DNA of 64,000 bases, taken from positions 1 to 64,000 of the forward strand of contig NZ_BDBQ01000053.1 of the NCBI RefSeq assembly GCF_001613065.1, given 5' to 3'. This document shows positions 24,515 through 33,236 of the stretch, one piece after another. How positions within the stretch are numbered: position 1 is the stretch's first letter; every line of letters starts with the position of its first letter. The notes under the pieces were generated by a model that worked only from the letters and a program-made list of their open reading frames with translations, was not told the DNA's origin and made no database searches. This DNA comes from Nocardia miyunensis NBRC 108239. GTDB taxonomy: Bacteria; Actinomycetota; Actinomycetes; Mycobacteriales; Mycobacteriaceae. Both the position numbers and the translations under genes were made by a program.

Positions 24515-26065
24515 CTATCGGTTGCCGGTCTCGGCTGCCTGCCGCAGGGTCTGGCGTAGTCGGAACTTCTGCACCTTGCCGCTGGGCGTGCGCGGGAATT
24601 CGTCGACGGCGTGCAGTTCCTCCGGCCATTTCTGTTTGGTCAGGCCACTTTCCGCGCAGTGGTCGCGCAGTTGCGCCATGGTCGGCAGCTCGTGTCCGGA
24701 TTTCAGGCGCACCACCGCCGCCACATGTTCACCCAGGCGCGTGTCGGGCGCGGCGACCACGGCCGCCTCGGCGACGCCGGGCATCGTGAGCAGCACCTCC
24801 TCGACCTCGAGCGCGCCGATATTCTCGCCGCCGCGAATGATGAAGTCGGACTTGCGATCACTGATGGTGAGGAAGCCGTCCGCATCGAGCACGCCGATGT
24901 CACCGGTGTGATACCAGCCCTGGTCGTCGAAGGCCGCGGCCGTCAGGTCGGGGTCGGTGTAGCCCAGGCACAGGTCCGGGCCCCGGCTCAGGATCTCACC
25001 GTCCGGGCCCAGCCGGAACTCCACCCCCTGCATGGCGGTCCCGTCGGTGTAAAGCCTTTTGGCCGTGGGCATTTCGTAGGTGCATCCGGTGATGGACGGA
25101 TGTTCGGAGCTGCCGTAGGCACGATAGGCGTTGATGCCGAGCCCGGTCAGCCGATCGGTGACCGCGGCGGGAACCGCCGCGCCGCCCATGGCCGCGTACC
25201 GCATGCCGCGCAGATGCGTCTCGGTGAAGTCGGGATGATCGAGGAGGCTGGTGAAGTAGTACGGCACGCCGCCACCGACGCTGAGCCCCTCTTCCGCGAT
25301 GAGCGACAGGACCAGCTTCGGATCCCACGTGTCCACGAGGGTCACCGGCTTGTTCTTCAACAGCGGCATGAGGAAGGCGTTGAGCATGCCGATGAAATGT
25401 CGCACCGGTGCGGCGGTGATCGTCGGGCCGAGGTCGGGCGGTGCGGTGTCGGACAGCTGACGTGCCTCGAACCCGAGGGTGCGATGACTGTGCACGACAC
25501 CTTTGGGGTTCCGGGTCGTGCCGGAGGTGAACGCGATCAGCGCCGGGGCCGAGGCATCGACCGCGACGGCGGCCGGGAGCGGCTCCCGCGCGAGCAGATC
25601 CTCGAAGTCGTCCCCGACGACACCGGTGATCGGCACCCCGGCACACAGATCGGCGTGGAATTCCATGCGGCCGAAACCGATTGCGGTGATGTACACCTTC
25701 GGCTTCACCGTGTCGATGATGAAGGCCAGCTCCTTGCGGCCGTAGATGTGCACCACCGGCACGACGACCGCGCCCAGCATGGTCGCCGCCCAGAACACCG
25801 CGGCGGCCTCCATCCAATTGGGCAGCTGGAACGCCAGGACGTCACCGGGTTCGACGCCGCGCCGCCGCAGTCCTTCGGCGAGCCTGCGCGCTATCCGTTC
25901 GACCTCACCGAAGGTGCCCGACCACGGCCGCACCTCCGAGTGCACCCGGAATGTCGCGTCCGGTGCGGCCGCGAGCCCGGCGAGCACGAGATCCCCGAGG
26001 GAGTCGTCGGTCCACCAACCCTCCGCGGTATAACGCTTCACCAACTCCTCGGGAATGGTCCGCAT
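24515..26065 (-). CDS. Acyl-CoA synthetase (cyclohexanecarboxylate/benzoate-like FadD)
   Basis: A 516-residue AMP-forming acid:CoA ligase. Seen: AFTSGTTRNPKGVVHSH (P-loop), AYGSSEHPSITG (A5), GWYHTGDIGVLDADGFLTISDRKSDFIIRGGENI (A7-A8) and the catalytic Lys in TPSGKVQKF. The N-terminus and AYGSSEHP motif resemble enzymes annotated as cyclohexanecarboxylate-CoA ligases, which would fit an alicyclic acid, but that is inference. ATG at 26065 has GGAGGGAG before it. It lies 14 bp after the F420-type gene in the same operon. Confidence 0.88.
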   Translation of the reverse strand: MRTIPEELVKRYTAEGWWTDDSLGDLVLAGLAAAPDATFRVHSEVRPWSGTFGEVERIARRLAEGLRRRGVEPGDVLAFQLPNWMEAAAVFWAATMLGAVVVPVVHIYGRKELAFIIDTVKPKVYITAIGFGRMEFHADLCAGVPITGVVGDDFEDLLAREPLPAAVAVDASAPALIAFTSGTTRNPKGVVHSHRTLGFEARQLSDTAPPDLGPTITAAPVRHFIGMLNAFLMPLLKNKPVTLVDTWDPKLVLSLIAEEGLSVGGGVPYYFTSLLDHPDFTETHLRGMRYAAMGGAAVPAAVTDRLTGLGINAYRAYGSSEHPSITGCTYEMPTAKRLYTDGTAMQGVEFRLGPDGEILSRGPDLCLGYTDPDLTAAAFDDQGWYHTGDIGVLDADGFLTISDRKSDFIIRGGENIGALEVEEVLLTMPGVAEAAVVAAPDTRLGEHVAAVVRLKSGHELPTMAQLRDHCAESGLTKQKWPEELHAVDEFPRTPSGKVQKFRLRQTLRQAAETGNR

Positions 26066-26079
26066 GGAAATCTCCCTCC

Positions 26080-26514
26080 TCATGCCGGGGTGAGTACGAC
26101 GATCGGGATGACCCGCTCGGTACGCGTCTGGTACACGTCGTAGTTCGGCCACTGCGCGGTGACGATCCGCCACAGGCGCTCGCGGTCCGCCTCCGGCGCG
26201 GTACTCGCTACCGCCCGGATGTGTTGGTCTTTCACCTGGATCTCGACCCGCGGGTTCACCTGGAGGTTCAGGTACCACGCCGGGTGCTTGGGCGCTCCGC
26301 CCATCGAGGCCACGACCAGGTAATCGTCCCCGTCGCGCGCGAAAATCAGTGCGGACGTTCGTGATTGGCCGGTCTTACGTCCGCTGGTGGTCAGCAGCAG
26401 AGTCGGGACGCCGTTCCATTCATAACCCACCTCCCCTTCGGTTTCCCGGTATCGCGCAACGTGTTCCGCGCCGAGCAGGGCCAATTCAGGTGGTTTGTAA
26501 CCGCTTTCGGTCAT
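26080..26514 (-). CDS. F420-dependent nitroreductase-family protein (Ddn/FDOR type)
   Basis: A 144-residue split-beta-barrel protein of the deazaflavin-dependent family. The signature is LLLTTSGRKTGQSRTSALIFARDGDDYLVVAS followed by APKHPAWYLNLQVNPRVEIQV, typical of the FDOR-A group that binds cofactor F420 and reduces C=C or nitro groups, or fatty-acid-related double bonds. ATG at 26514 is chosen with GAGGACAG upstream. It lies between the P450 and CoA ligase genes of the operon, so it may saturate or isomerise an intermediate of the pathway. Confidence 0.85.
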   Translation of the reverse strand: MTESGYKPPELALLGAEHVARYRETEGEVGYEWNGVPTLLLTTSGRKTGQSRTSALIFARDGDDYLVVASMGGAPKHPAWYLNLQVNPRVEIQVKDQHIRAVASTAPEADRERLWRIVTAQWPNYDVYQTRTERVIPIVVLTPA

Positions 26515-26542
26515 CAATCTGTCCTCTCGATTCGTGTCCGGT

Positions 26543-26552
26543 AGGTCGACCT
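26543..26552. promoter_or_regulatory. 10-bp palindrome upstream of the FDOR gene
   Basis: AGGTCGACCT, perfect, with GG/CC one base further out on each side, in the 90-bp gap between the P450 and FDOR genes. It could be an operator or an intra-operon hairpin. Confidence 0.3.
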
Positions 26553-26604
26553 GCCTCCGGTAAGCACGTGATGCTGTGCCGCCCAGGGAGTTCCGGTCGA
26601 ATCA

Positions 26605-27852
26605 CTACCCGAAGACCACGGGTATCTCGGTGGCGCCCCGCTCGTACATGCCGATGAATCGCGGGGCCTCGACGTCCGGATCCAGGCGCAGATTCGGCAG
26701 CCGGTCCAGCAGCGCGCCGATCCCGACGCGCATCTCGGCCCTGGCCACGTGCATGCCCAGGCAGGTGTGCGCACCGCTGCCGAAAGCGAAGGACGACTGC
26801 ATCTTTCGAGTGATGTCGTACTCGTCCGGGTTCTCCCAGCGTTCCGGATCGCGATTGGCCGCACCCAGGCACAGATGCAGTACCGAACCGGCGGGCAGAT
26901 GCACCCCGTGGTAATCGATGTCGCGGGTGACGTACCGGGCGAACATCGGATCGGTCGGCGTCCACCGCAACGACTCCTCGATCGCCGGACGCAGCAGATC
27001 GCGATTCTCGCGTACCGCGGCGAGCACATCGGGTCGCTGGAGCAGCGCGGTGAGCGTGATTCCCATCTGCTTCCAGGTCGTACCCGATCCCGCGGTCAGC
27101 AGCAGCACCGAGAAGGAGTAGATCTCGGCGTCGGTGAGTCGATGCGTCACGCCGTCCTCGTCGGCGAGTTCGGCCTGGACCAGCACGCTGATGAGGTCGT
27201 CCGTCGGGGCCTCCCGCCGGGCGGCCACGATCGGGCGCAGCATCTCCACGATCTCGTCCGGCCGCTGCATCGCGGCGCGGATATCGAGCGCCTGCTCGAC
27301 CGGGACCCCGAAGCTGCCGGTGATCGTGAGAACCGGAATCGCGGCGCAGAAGTCCACGTTCAGCTCGGCGCGCCCCTGGTCGGCGAAGCCATCGATCAGC
27401 AGATCCACGACCTCTTCGATCCAGTTGCGAATCCACCACTGCGCCTTGGCCGGAACGAACGACGGCTGGACAAGCGCTCTCGATCGGCGATGCTGGGCGC
27501 CGCCCATCGAGAGCATGCTGTTGAGCGCGGTGATCGGTCCGTTGTTCACATCGACCGGCTCGGTCGAGGACGCGAACACCTCCGGATTGCGGTAGGCGTC
27601 GCCGCACGAGGCGTAGCTGAACGCGGAGAAATGCGGTCGATCGGGCTCGGGCAGACCGGCGAAGAAGGCCGGGCCCTCGAATCCGGTCAGCTCATGGACC
27701 ACACCGGGATGGACCGGCCCCTGCTCCCTGAGCCGATGCCAGATCGGGTACGGGTCATCCTGGTAGCCGCCGCCGAACATCGCGCCGTACGAGCCCCGCA
27801 GATCGAACAGTTCGCGAACTCTGTCACGGTCCAGGAGTGCTGTCGTGCTCAT
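26605..27852 (-). CDS. Cytochrome P450 with dedicated redox partner
   Basis: A 415-residue P450. Heme loop SFAFGSGAHTCLGMHVARAE with Cys364; I-helix LLLTAGSGTTWKQ with Thr; K-helix EESLR; PERF-like DPERWENPDEYD. It is followed upstream in the operon by an SDR and a [3Fe-4S] ferredoxin gene, so it probably receives electrons from that ferredoxin. Likely role: hydroxylation of a hydrophobic substrate, with the alcohol then oxidised by the adjacent SDR and ALDH. The ATG at 27852 has GAGGTG upstream and stands 3 bp from the SDR stop, showing tight coupling. Confidence 0.92.
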   Translation of the reverse strand: MSTTALLDRDRVRELFDLRGSYGAMFGGGYQDDPYPIWHRLREQGPVHPGVVHELTGFEGPAFFAGLPEPDRPHFSAFSYASCGDAYRNPEVFASSTEPVDVNNGPITALNSMLSMGGAQHRRSRALVQPSFVPAKAQWWIRNWIEEVVDLLIDGFADQGRAELNVDFCAAIPVLTITGSFGVPVEQALDIRAAMQRPDEIVEMLRPIVAARREAPTDDLISVLVQAELADEDGVTHRLTDAEIYSFSVLLLTAGSGTTWKQMGITLTALLQRPDVLAAVRENRDLLRPAIEESLRWTPTDPMFARYVTRDIDYHGVHLPAGSVLHLCLGAANRDPERWENPDEYDITRKMQSSFAFGSGAHTCLGMHVARAEMRVGIGALLDRLPNLRLDPDVEAPRFIGMYERGATEIPVVFG

Positions 27853-27855
27853 CGA

Positions 27856-28635
27856 TCACCTCGCCACATATCCGCCGTCGACCGGCAGCAAGGCTCCGGT
27901 GACATTGGCGGCACGGTCGGACACCAGATAGACCGCGGCCTCGGCGCAGTCCTCGGCCGTGATCGCCCGGCCCAGCGGATGGGTCTGCGCGGTCTGCTCG
28001 GCCACCTTCGCCATGGCATCCGGCGGACCCGCGAGCCCGCCGGCCGCCATGAAATTCGTGTAGGGCATTCCGGCCGGGCAGATGGCGTTGGCCCGGATGC
28101 CGAACGGCGCACCCTCGATCGCGACCGCCTTGGTGAGCTGGTGCACCGCGCCTTTGGTCGCGCCGTAAACGGATCCGCCCCAGGCGACCAGACCGGCGAC
28201 CGAGCCTGTGTTGAGGATGACTCCCCCGCCGCCCTGCCGCTTGAACTGGATGACGGCCTGTTTGCAGCCCAGGAAGACGCCGCCGAAATTGACGGCCACC
28301 AGTCGCTGGAAATCCTCGACCGTGTGGTCTTCGAGCTTGTCGCCCAGGCGCGGTGTGGGCACCCCGACGTTGTTGAAAACGATGTCGAGCCTGCCGAACT
28401 CGTCGACGACGGTTCTCACCGCGTCGATCGTGTCCTGCTCGCGGGAGACATCGCATCGCACGGCGACGGCGGTGCCGCCGGCGGCCTGGATCCGGCGCAC
28501 CGTCTCCTCGGCCCCATCGAGCCGGATGTCGGCGCAGACGACCTTCGCGCCCTCCTGCGCGAAACGCAGCGCCGTGGCGGCCCCGACACCCGACCCCGCC
28601 CCCATGACGAGGGCGTTCTTATCTTCGAGCAGCAT
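27856..28635 (-). CDS. Short-chain dehydrogenase/reductase
   Basis: A 259-residue classical SDR. Cofactor site GAGSGVGAATALRFA, Asp at the end of beta-2 (CADIRLDG) favouring NAD, NNVG, catalytic Ser in NTGSVAG and YGATK as the YxxxK pair, and a C-terminal TGALLPVDGGYVAR. It is placed between the ferredoxin and P450 genes, so oxidation of the P450's alcohol product is the likely job. ATG at 28635 with AAGGAG upstream, 3 bp after the ferredoxin stop. Confidence 0.9.
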   Translation of the reverse strand: MLLEDKNALVMGAGSGVGAATALRFAQEGAKVVCADIRLDGAEETVRRIQAAGGTAVAVRCDVSREQDTIDAVRTVVDEFGRLDIVFNNVGVPTPRLGDKLEDHTVEDFQRLVAVNFGGVFLGCKQAVIQFKRQGGGGVILNTGSVAGLVAWGGSVYGATKGAVHQLTKAVAIEGAPFGIRANAICPAGMPYTNFMAAGGLAGPPDAMAKVAEQTAQTHPLGRAITAEDCAEAAVYLVSDRAANVTGALLPVDGGYVAR

Positions 28636-28638
28636 CGC

Positions 28639-28848
28639 TCATGCTCCTTGTTCGTCGGTCACGAGTCGCAGCGCCGAGACCGGGCAGGCATCGACGGCAA
28701 CTCGGATCGCATCGATCGGATCGGACGATCCCTCGAGGACGACGGCCTTGGCCTGGTCGTCGTGTGCGAAGGTGTTCTCGGCGTAGACCAGGCACATACC
28801 GCTGCCGATGCACAGTTCACGGTCGACGGTGACCGACCGATCGCTCAT
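28639..28848 (-). CDS. [3Fe-4S] ferredoxin, P450 redox partner
   Basis: A 69-residue ferredoxin. The cluster ligands are C13-x5-C19 (ELCIGSGMC) and a third Cys in DACPVSAL near residue 55; the fourth position of a [4Fe-4S] site is Gly, which gives a [3Fe-4S] cluster as in other actinobacterial P450 ferredoxins. Starts one base after the amidohydrolase stop. Its position within the P450 operon supports electron transfer to the P450 at 26605. No ferredoxin reductase gene is in the window. Confidence 0.92.
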   Translation of the reverse strand: MSDRSVTVDRELCIGSGMCLVYAENTFAHDDQAKAVVLEGSSDPIDAIRVAVDACPVSALRLVTDEQGA

Positions 28849-28849
28849 C

Positions 28850-30052
28850 TCAGGCTCCCGCCGGCACGGGCGGTTCGGCGGGGGTGAACCGGAACAGCCG
28901 CTCGGCGTTGCCGCGCAGGATCTTGTACTGCACCGACTCCGGCAGATGTCCGATCTGCTTCTTCGCGACCTGGATCGAGTTCGGCCAGGTGGAATCCGAA
29001 TGCGGATAGTCGGTTTCGAGCATGATGTTGTCCTCGCCGAGCACATCGATGGCCGCGACGCCCGAGTGGTCCTCGATGAAGCAGCCGTAGATGTGGTCCC
29101 GGAATCGCTGGCGCAGATCGATGTCCAGCGGAATCTCGCTGGCCGCATGGCCTTCGAACTCCACACCGCGTCCGGCCCAGAACCGCTGCTTGTCGTAGAC
29201 CTGCTCGGCGCGCTCGAGGAAGTACGGCATCCAGCCGATATTCCCTTCGGACAGAGCGATTTTCAGGTTGGGGTACTTCGCGAACAGGTCGCTGAACAGC
29301 CACTGCAACATCGTGCCCGCGGTACGCGTGGCCCCCCACGCCAGATTCGCCATGAACGGCGCGTCCGAGGCGATGTTCGGCAGGGTCGAGGACGAGCCGA
29401 CATGCATGCACACGACCAGCTCGTTGTCCGCGGCGGCCTGCATCACCGGATCCCAGTACCGGCTGGGGTCGTTGATGGTCGGAAGTCCCAGCGGCTCAGG
29501 GTTTTCCGAGAAGGCGATGCCCCGCGCGCCCTTGGCCGCGGCGCGCTCGATCTCGGCGACGGCCAGCTTCGGATCCCACAGCGGCATGATCGCCAGCGGA
29601 ATGTAGCGGCCCGGGGCCGAGGCACACCATTCGTCGATCATCCAGTCGTTGTAGGCGCGCACGCAGCGCAGTGCCAGATCCTTGTCCTGCGCCTCGTAGA
29701 AGATCTGACCGCAGAACCGGGGGAACGACGGAAAGGCCAGCGAGGCAAGGATTCCCGCCTCGTTCATATCCTGCACGCGGGCCAGCGCGTCGTAGCAGCC
29801 CGGCCGCATGTCGGCATAGGTCACCGGTTTGGGGCTGAATTCCTCGTTCTTCTTACCGGCGACCGCGCTCAGGCCGTTGGTCGGCACGGCCCTGTTCTCG
29901 TAGACCCAGACCTCGAGATCATCCTTCCGCACGAGTTTGGGCGCGCGATCGCGGTCCTTCTCCGCGATCCGGTCCTGCCACACGTTCGGCGGCTCGAGCA
30001 CGTGATCGTCGACGGAGATCAACCAGTTCAGTGCTTGGTCTGTCGATGCCAT
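28850..30052 (-). CDS. Amidohydrolase-2 family protein (ACMSD-like)
   Basis: A 400-residue TIM-barrel protein. Metal-binding DDHVLEP near residue 15, a His in VVCMHVG, and a terminal Asp in LETDYPHSDSTWP, then the HLPESVQYKILRGNAERLF ending of the family. Family members are metal-dependent hydrolases or non-oxidative decarboxylases (ACMSD, 5-carboxyvanillate decarboxylase). In this operon it could open a ring or decarboxylate a beta-keto acid; the actual reaction is unknown. Strong AAGGAGG before the ATG at 30052. Confidence 0.87.
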   Translation of the reverse strand: MASTDQALNWLISVDDHVLEPPNVWQDRIAEKDRDRAPKLVRKDDLEVWVYENRAVPTNGLSAVAGKKNEEFSPKPVTYADMRPGCYDALARVQDMNEAGILASLAFPSFPRFCGQIFYEAQDKDLALRCVRAYNDWMIDEWCASAPGRYIPLAIMPLWDPKLAVAEIERAAAKGARGIAFSENPEPLGLPTINDPSRYWDPVMQAAADNELVVCMHVGSSSTLPNIASDAPFMANLAWGATRTAGTMLQWLFSDLFAKYPNLKIALSEGNIGWMPYFLERAEQVYDKQRFWAGRGVEFEGHAASEIPLDIDLRQRFRDHIYGCFIEDHSGVAAIDVLGEDNIMLETDYPHSDSTWPNSIQVAKKQIGHLPESVQYKILRGNAERLFRFTPAEPPVPAGA

Positions 30053-30092
30053 TACCTTCCTCCTTCTTACCTGCGAACCTCTCGTCCGCGAA

Positions 30093-31562
30093 TCACTTCA
30101 ACTCACCGATGGCCAGGTGTTTGACTTCCTGGAACGCCCGGATGCCCTCGGCTCCGCGCTCGCGGCCCAGACCGCTCTGCTTGTATCCACCGCTGGGCGC
30201 GTACGCGCTGAACATCCCGGCGTTGACGTTCACCGCGCCCGTGCGCAGACGTCGCGCGACCGCGGTCGCCGCCCCGGTGTCGGCGCTGTACACCTGCCCC
30301 GACAGGCCGAACGGACTGTCGTTGGCGATGCGCACGGCGTCGTCTATGTCGGTGTATCCGAGCACCGCGATCACGGGGCCGAAAATCTCTTCCTGCGCAG
30401 CGGGATTGGAGTTGTCGGGCAGGTCCAGTACGGTCGGCTCGAAGTAGTACCCGCGCTCGAGCCCCGCGGGACGGCCACCGCCGCAGGCGACCTTGCCGCC
30501 GTGCTCCTGCGCCAGGGCGACGAAGCGTTCGCAGCGCTCGCGCTGAGCGGCGCTGATCACCGGGCCCATCGCGGTCTTCGGATCGGTCGGAGCGCCGACG
30601 TCGATCGCCGAATACGCCTGCGACACAGCCGCGATGACCTCGTCCTTCTGCTCCGCGGGGACCAGCATCCGGGTCGCGGCGACACAGGCCTGGCCCGCGG
30701 TGGCCGCGATCACTGCCACGGCACCGGCCGCCGCCTTCGATATCGCGTCGGGCAGATAGATCTGCGCCGACTTGCCACCGAGTTCCAGGGCCACCCGCTT
30801 CACCGTCGGCGCGGCCTGCGCCAGGATCCGCCGCCCGACCACGGTCGAGCCGGTGAACGAGACCATATCGACGGCCGGATGCGCGGTGAGCAGCTCGGCG
30901 CCGGCCGATCCGTCCTCCACGACAACGCTGAACACCCCGGGCGGCAGTCCGGCCGCCTCGGCCGCGACGCCGAAGATCAGCGAGGAGATCGGCGTCAGCG
31001 GGCTGGGCCGCAGAACGACCGAATTGCCCGCCAGCAATGCCGGGACGATCTTCTGCAACCCCATCAGGAACGCCGCGTTGTACGGCGTGATCGCCGACAC
31101 CACACCGACCGGCTCGTACCGCCGGATGCTCAGCATCAACCGCGCGCGGGTCAGTTCGTCGACCGGAACCGGATTCGATTCCTCCTGCGGCAGTGACAGA
31201 TACAGATCGATGGTCGAACGAGCCAGCGCCAGCCCCGCGCGCAGCTGCGCGTATTCGGCGAACATCGTGGGCTGGCCCGCCTCCGCGATCATCGTGGCGA
31301 CCAGCGGCGCGGCCGATTCCTCGAGGTGATCGATGAATGCGGACAACGTCTTCGCGCGTGCCGCCGGCGCGGCATCGGCCCACACACCGCTGTCGAAGCT
31401 GCGTCGAGCCTCGGTGATCGCTCGTTCGATCTCCGTCACCGGCGTGGCGGGCAGGTCGAGCACATTCGACTCGTCGGCCGGGTTCTCGACGGCGAACGTG
31501 CTGTCGCCCTCGATCCATTTCCCGGCCACATATGAGCGGCGCTCAGCGATGATCGCTACCAT
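30093..31562 (-). CDS. Aldehyde dehydrogenase
   Basis: A 489-residue NAD(P)-dependent aldehyde dehydrogenase, the normal family length. Catalytic residues: Asn162 (TPYNAAF), Glu260 (ALELGGKSAQI) and Cys293 (GQACVAATR); the NAD site FTGSTVVGR is present. It probably oxidises the aldehyde formed by P450 and SDR action, or one released by the retro-aldolase pair encoded just upstream. ATG at 31562 with AGGAAAGAGG before it; 40 bp upstream of the amidohydrolase gene. Confidence 0.92.
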   Translation of the reverse strand: MVAIIAERRSYVAGKWIEGDSTFAVENPADESNVLDLPATPVTEIERAITEARRSFDSGVWADAAPAARAKTLSAFIDHLEESAAPLVATMIAEAGQPTMFAEYAQLRAGLALARSTIDLYLSLPQEESNPVPVDELTRARLMLSIRRYEPVGVVSAITPYNAAFLMGLQKIVPALLAGNSVVLRPSPLTPISSLIFGVAAEAAGLPPGVFSVVVEDGSAGAELLTAHPAVDMVSFTGSTVVGRRILAQAAPTVKRVALELGGKSAQIYLPDAISKAAAGAVAVIAATAGQACVAATRMLVPAEQKDEVIAAVSQAYSAIDVGAPTDPKTAMGPVISAAQRERCERFVALAQEHGGKVACGGGRPAGLERGYYFEPTVLDLPDNSNPAAQEEIFGPVIAVLGYTDIDDAVRIANDSPFGLSGQVYSADTGAATAVARRLRTGAVNVNAGMFSAYAPSGGYKQSGLGRERGAEGIRAFQEVKHLAIGELK

Positions 31563-31602
31563 AGCGAGCCTCTTTCCTGCCGCGGAGCGGCACAATTCCA
31601 GG

Positions 31603-32814
31603 TCATTTCGGGGTCTTGGCGGTCGGCGTCGAGGTGAAGGCGATAGCGCCGCCGAAGTGCGGCGAGGAGTGACAGGCCAGAGCCGTATCCACCTGTGCGC
31701 GTTGACGTATCCCCGCGCGGCCCGCCACTTGCAGGTAGCACTCGAGCAACTGGGGGACGCCGTGCATGCGGCCGTTGCCGATCGCGCCGCCGCCGGACAG
31801 GGCGGGCAGTGCGCCCGGGACGTCGCTGTCGATGCCGCCGTCGCACACGAAGCGATGGGCCTCACCGACCGGGCAGAATCCGAGGACCTCGAGCCAGAAC
31901 CAGACGAACGGCGAGAAGCCGTCGTAGACCTGCGGCAGATCGATCTGCGCGGGTGACAGGCCGGTGTTCCGCCACAGCCGCCGGGCGGTCTCCTGGCCGC
32001 CGGCCATGATGTCCTCCAGCGGCCAGTGCAGCGGCAGACGCCGCGGCGCGGGCGGGCTGCTGGCATAGCCCGCCACGTGAACGGGCTTGTGCGGCAGGTC
32101 TTTCGCGCGTTCGGCGGAGGTCAGGACGAAGGCCGCGACACCGTCGACCGGGATGTCGCAGTCGTAGCGGCAGACCGGATCGGTGATCATCGGGGCGGCC
32201 AGGTACTCCTTGGTGGTCAACGGCTGATCACGCCAGTAGGACCAGGGAATCCGCGCACCGTTCTTGCGCGCCTCGACCACCACCGCCGCCATGGCCGCTC
32301 GATCGGCGCCGTAACGCTGGAGATACTCGTTGTAGGGCAGTGCGATCATCGCCAGCGGGCCGAAGAACCCCTGCGGCGCGGTCCACTGGTTGGTTCCCTC
32401 GGCCCGAGTCATGGTGTTGCCGTGGTAGCGGCCCACCGGATTGTGCAGGGCGCGATGCACAACCACGTAATCGGCTGCGCCACTGGCGATCGCGTTGACG
32501 GCCAGGCCGACCGAGCCGGTGATCTGGCCGATGCCCTGGAAACCCGCGACATAGCGCGGGACCGAGCCGATGCGCGCGGCCAGCCAGTCGGCCGACACCA
32601 TGCTCACGCCGTCCTCGACCGCATGCGTGCCCGAGCTGGGAAACATTGCCGCGGTGACGAATCCGTCGATCACCGCCGGTGACAACCCGGCGTCGGCGAT
32701 GGCGTCGCGCGCGACCTCGAGCGCGAGCGCGCCCAGCGGTTGCGTGGCGTGCCGGACCACCGTGCTGTGGCTGTAGCCGACGATGGCCGCCTGTTTCCCG
32801 GACCGGGCGCTCAC
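31603..32814 (-). CDS. Thiolase-fold protein without thiolase catalytic residues (Ltp/retro-aldolase type)
   Basis: A 403-residue thiolase-superfamily protein. The nucleophile Cys expected after the first domain is absent (GIGQITGSVGLAVNAI), the GHPxGATG motif is replaced by GNGRMHGVP, and the C-terminal Cys-Gly-Gly is missing, so it cannot be an ordinary thiolase. The partner gene just upstream encodes a DUF35 protein; in sterol side-chain degradation, Ltp2 with a DUF35 domain forms a retro-aldolase. A similar carbon-carbon cleavage is inferred. The GTG start at 32814 overlaps the DUF35 stop by GTGA. Confidence 0.85.
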   Translation of the reverse strand: MSARSGKQAAIVGYSHSTVVRHATQPLGALALEVARDAIADAGLSPAVIDGFVTAAMFPSSGTHAVEDGVSMVSADWLAARIGSVPRYVAGFQGIGQITGSVGLAVNAIASGAADYVVVHRALHNPVGRYHGNTMTRAEGTNQWTAPQGFFGPLAMIALPYNEYLQRYGADRAAMAAVVVEARKNGARIPWSYWRDQPLTTKEYLAAPMITDPVCRYDCDIPVDGVAAFVLTSAERAKDLPHKPVHVAGYASSPPAPRRLPLHWPLEDIMAGGQETARRLWRNTGLSPAQIDLPQVYDGFSPFVWFWLEVLGFCPVGEAHRFVCDGGIDSDVPGALPALSGGGAIGNGRMHGVPQLLECYLQVAGRAGIRQRAQVDTALACHSSPHFGGAIAFTSTPTAKTPK

Positions 32815-33236
32815 GACCCGGCCGCGATCTCGAACGCGGGGATCGATACCCCGGGTACCAGGTCCTCGAATGCGACGGTGACCGGATCTCCTACTCGCAC
32901 AACGGCTTCCGGGCCGTCCAGGAGCTTGCCGATGATGCGGAGTTCGGCCTGCTCGACCAATTCCACGTCGACCAGTACGAAGGGCACGTCCTCCTCGAAG
33001 CCGGGCAGGAACGACTGCCGCATCACGGTCCACGACCGCACCCTGCCCCGGCCGCTGACCGGTTCGAAGCTGAAGGCCGGGACTGTCGTTCCGCATCGCG
33101 GGCAGACCTGGTCCGGAGGGACGGCGAACGAGCCGCACTGCGAACATCGGGCGATGCGGAGCTCGTGCCGGGCCGTGGCCTCCCAGTAGGGCGCGGACTG
33201 CTCGTCGGGCACCGGCACGGGGCGAGTGAGGGTCAC
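32811..33236 (-). CDS. DUF35 OB-fold protein with zinc ribbon
   Basis: A 141-residue protein. A rubredoxin-like zinc ribbon C31-x2-C34 ... C45-x2-C48 (CSQCGS, CPRCGT) precedes an OB-fold that binds acyl-CoA. DUF35 proteins act as obligate partners of thiolase-fold enzymes or, in sterol degradation, of hydratase and aldolase subunits. Both its ends overlap neighbours by 4 bp (CoA-transferase before, thiolase-like after), so the three proteins are translationally coupled and probably act in one complex or step. GTG start. Confidence 0.9.
   Translation of the reverse strand: MTLTRPVPVPDEQSAPYWEATARHELRIARCSQCGSFAVPPDQVCPRCGTTVPAFSFEPVSGRGRVRSWTVMRQSFLPGFEEDVPFVLVDVELVEQAELRIIGKLLDGPEAVVRVGDPVTVAFEDLVPGVSIPAFEIAAGS

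Noticed and set aside
26749..28887. 712-codon plus-strand frame opposite P450 and SDR
   Set aside because: Antisense to genes with complete catalytic motifs; no family features.
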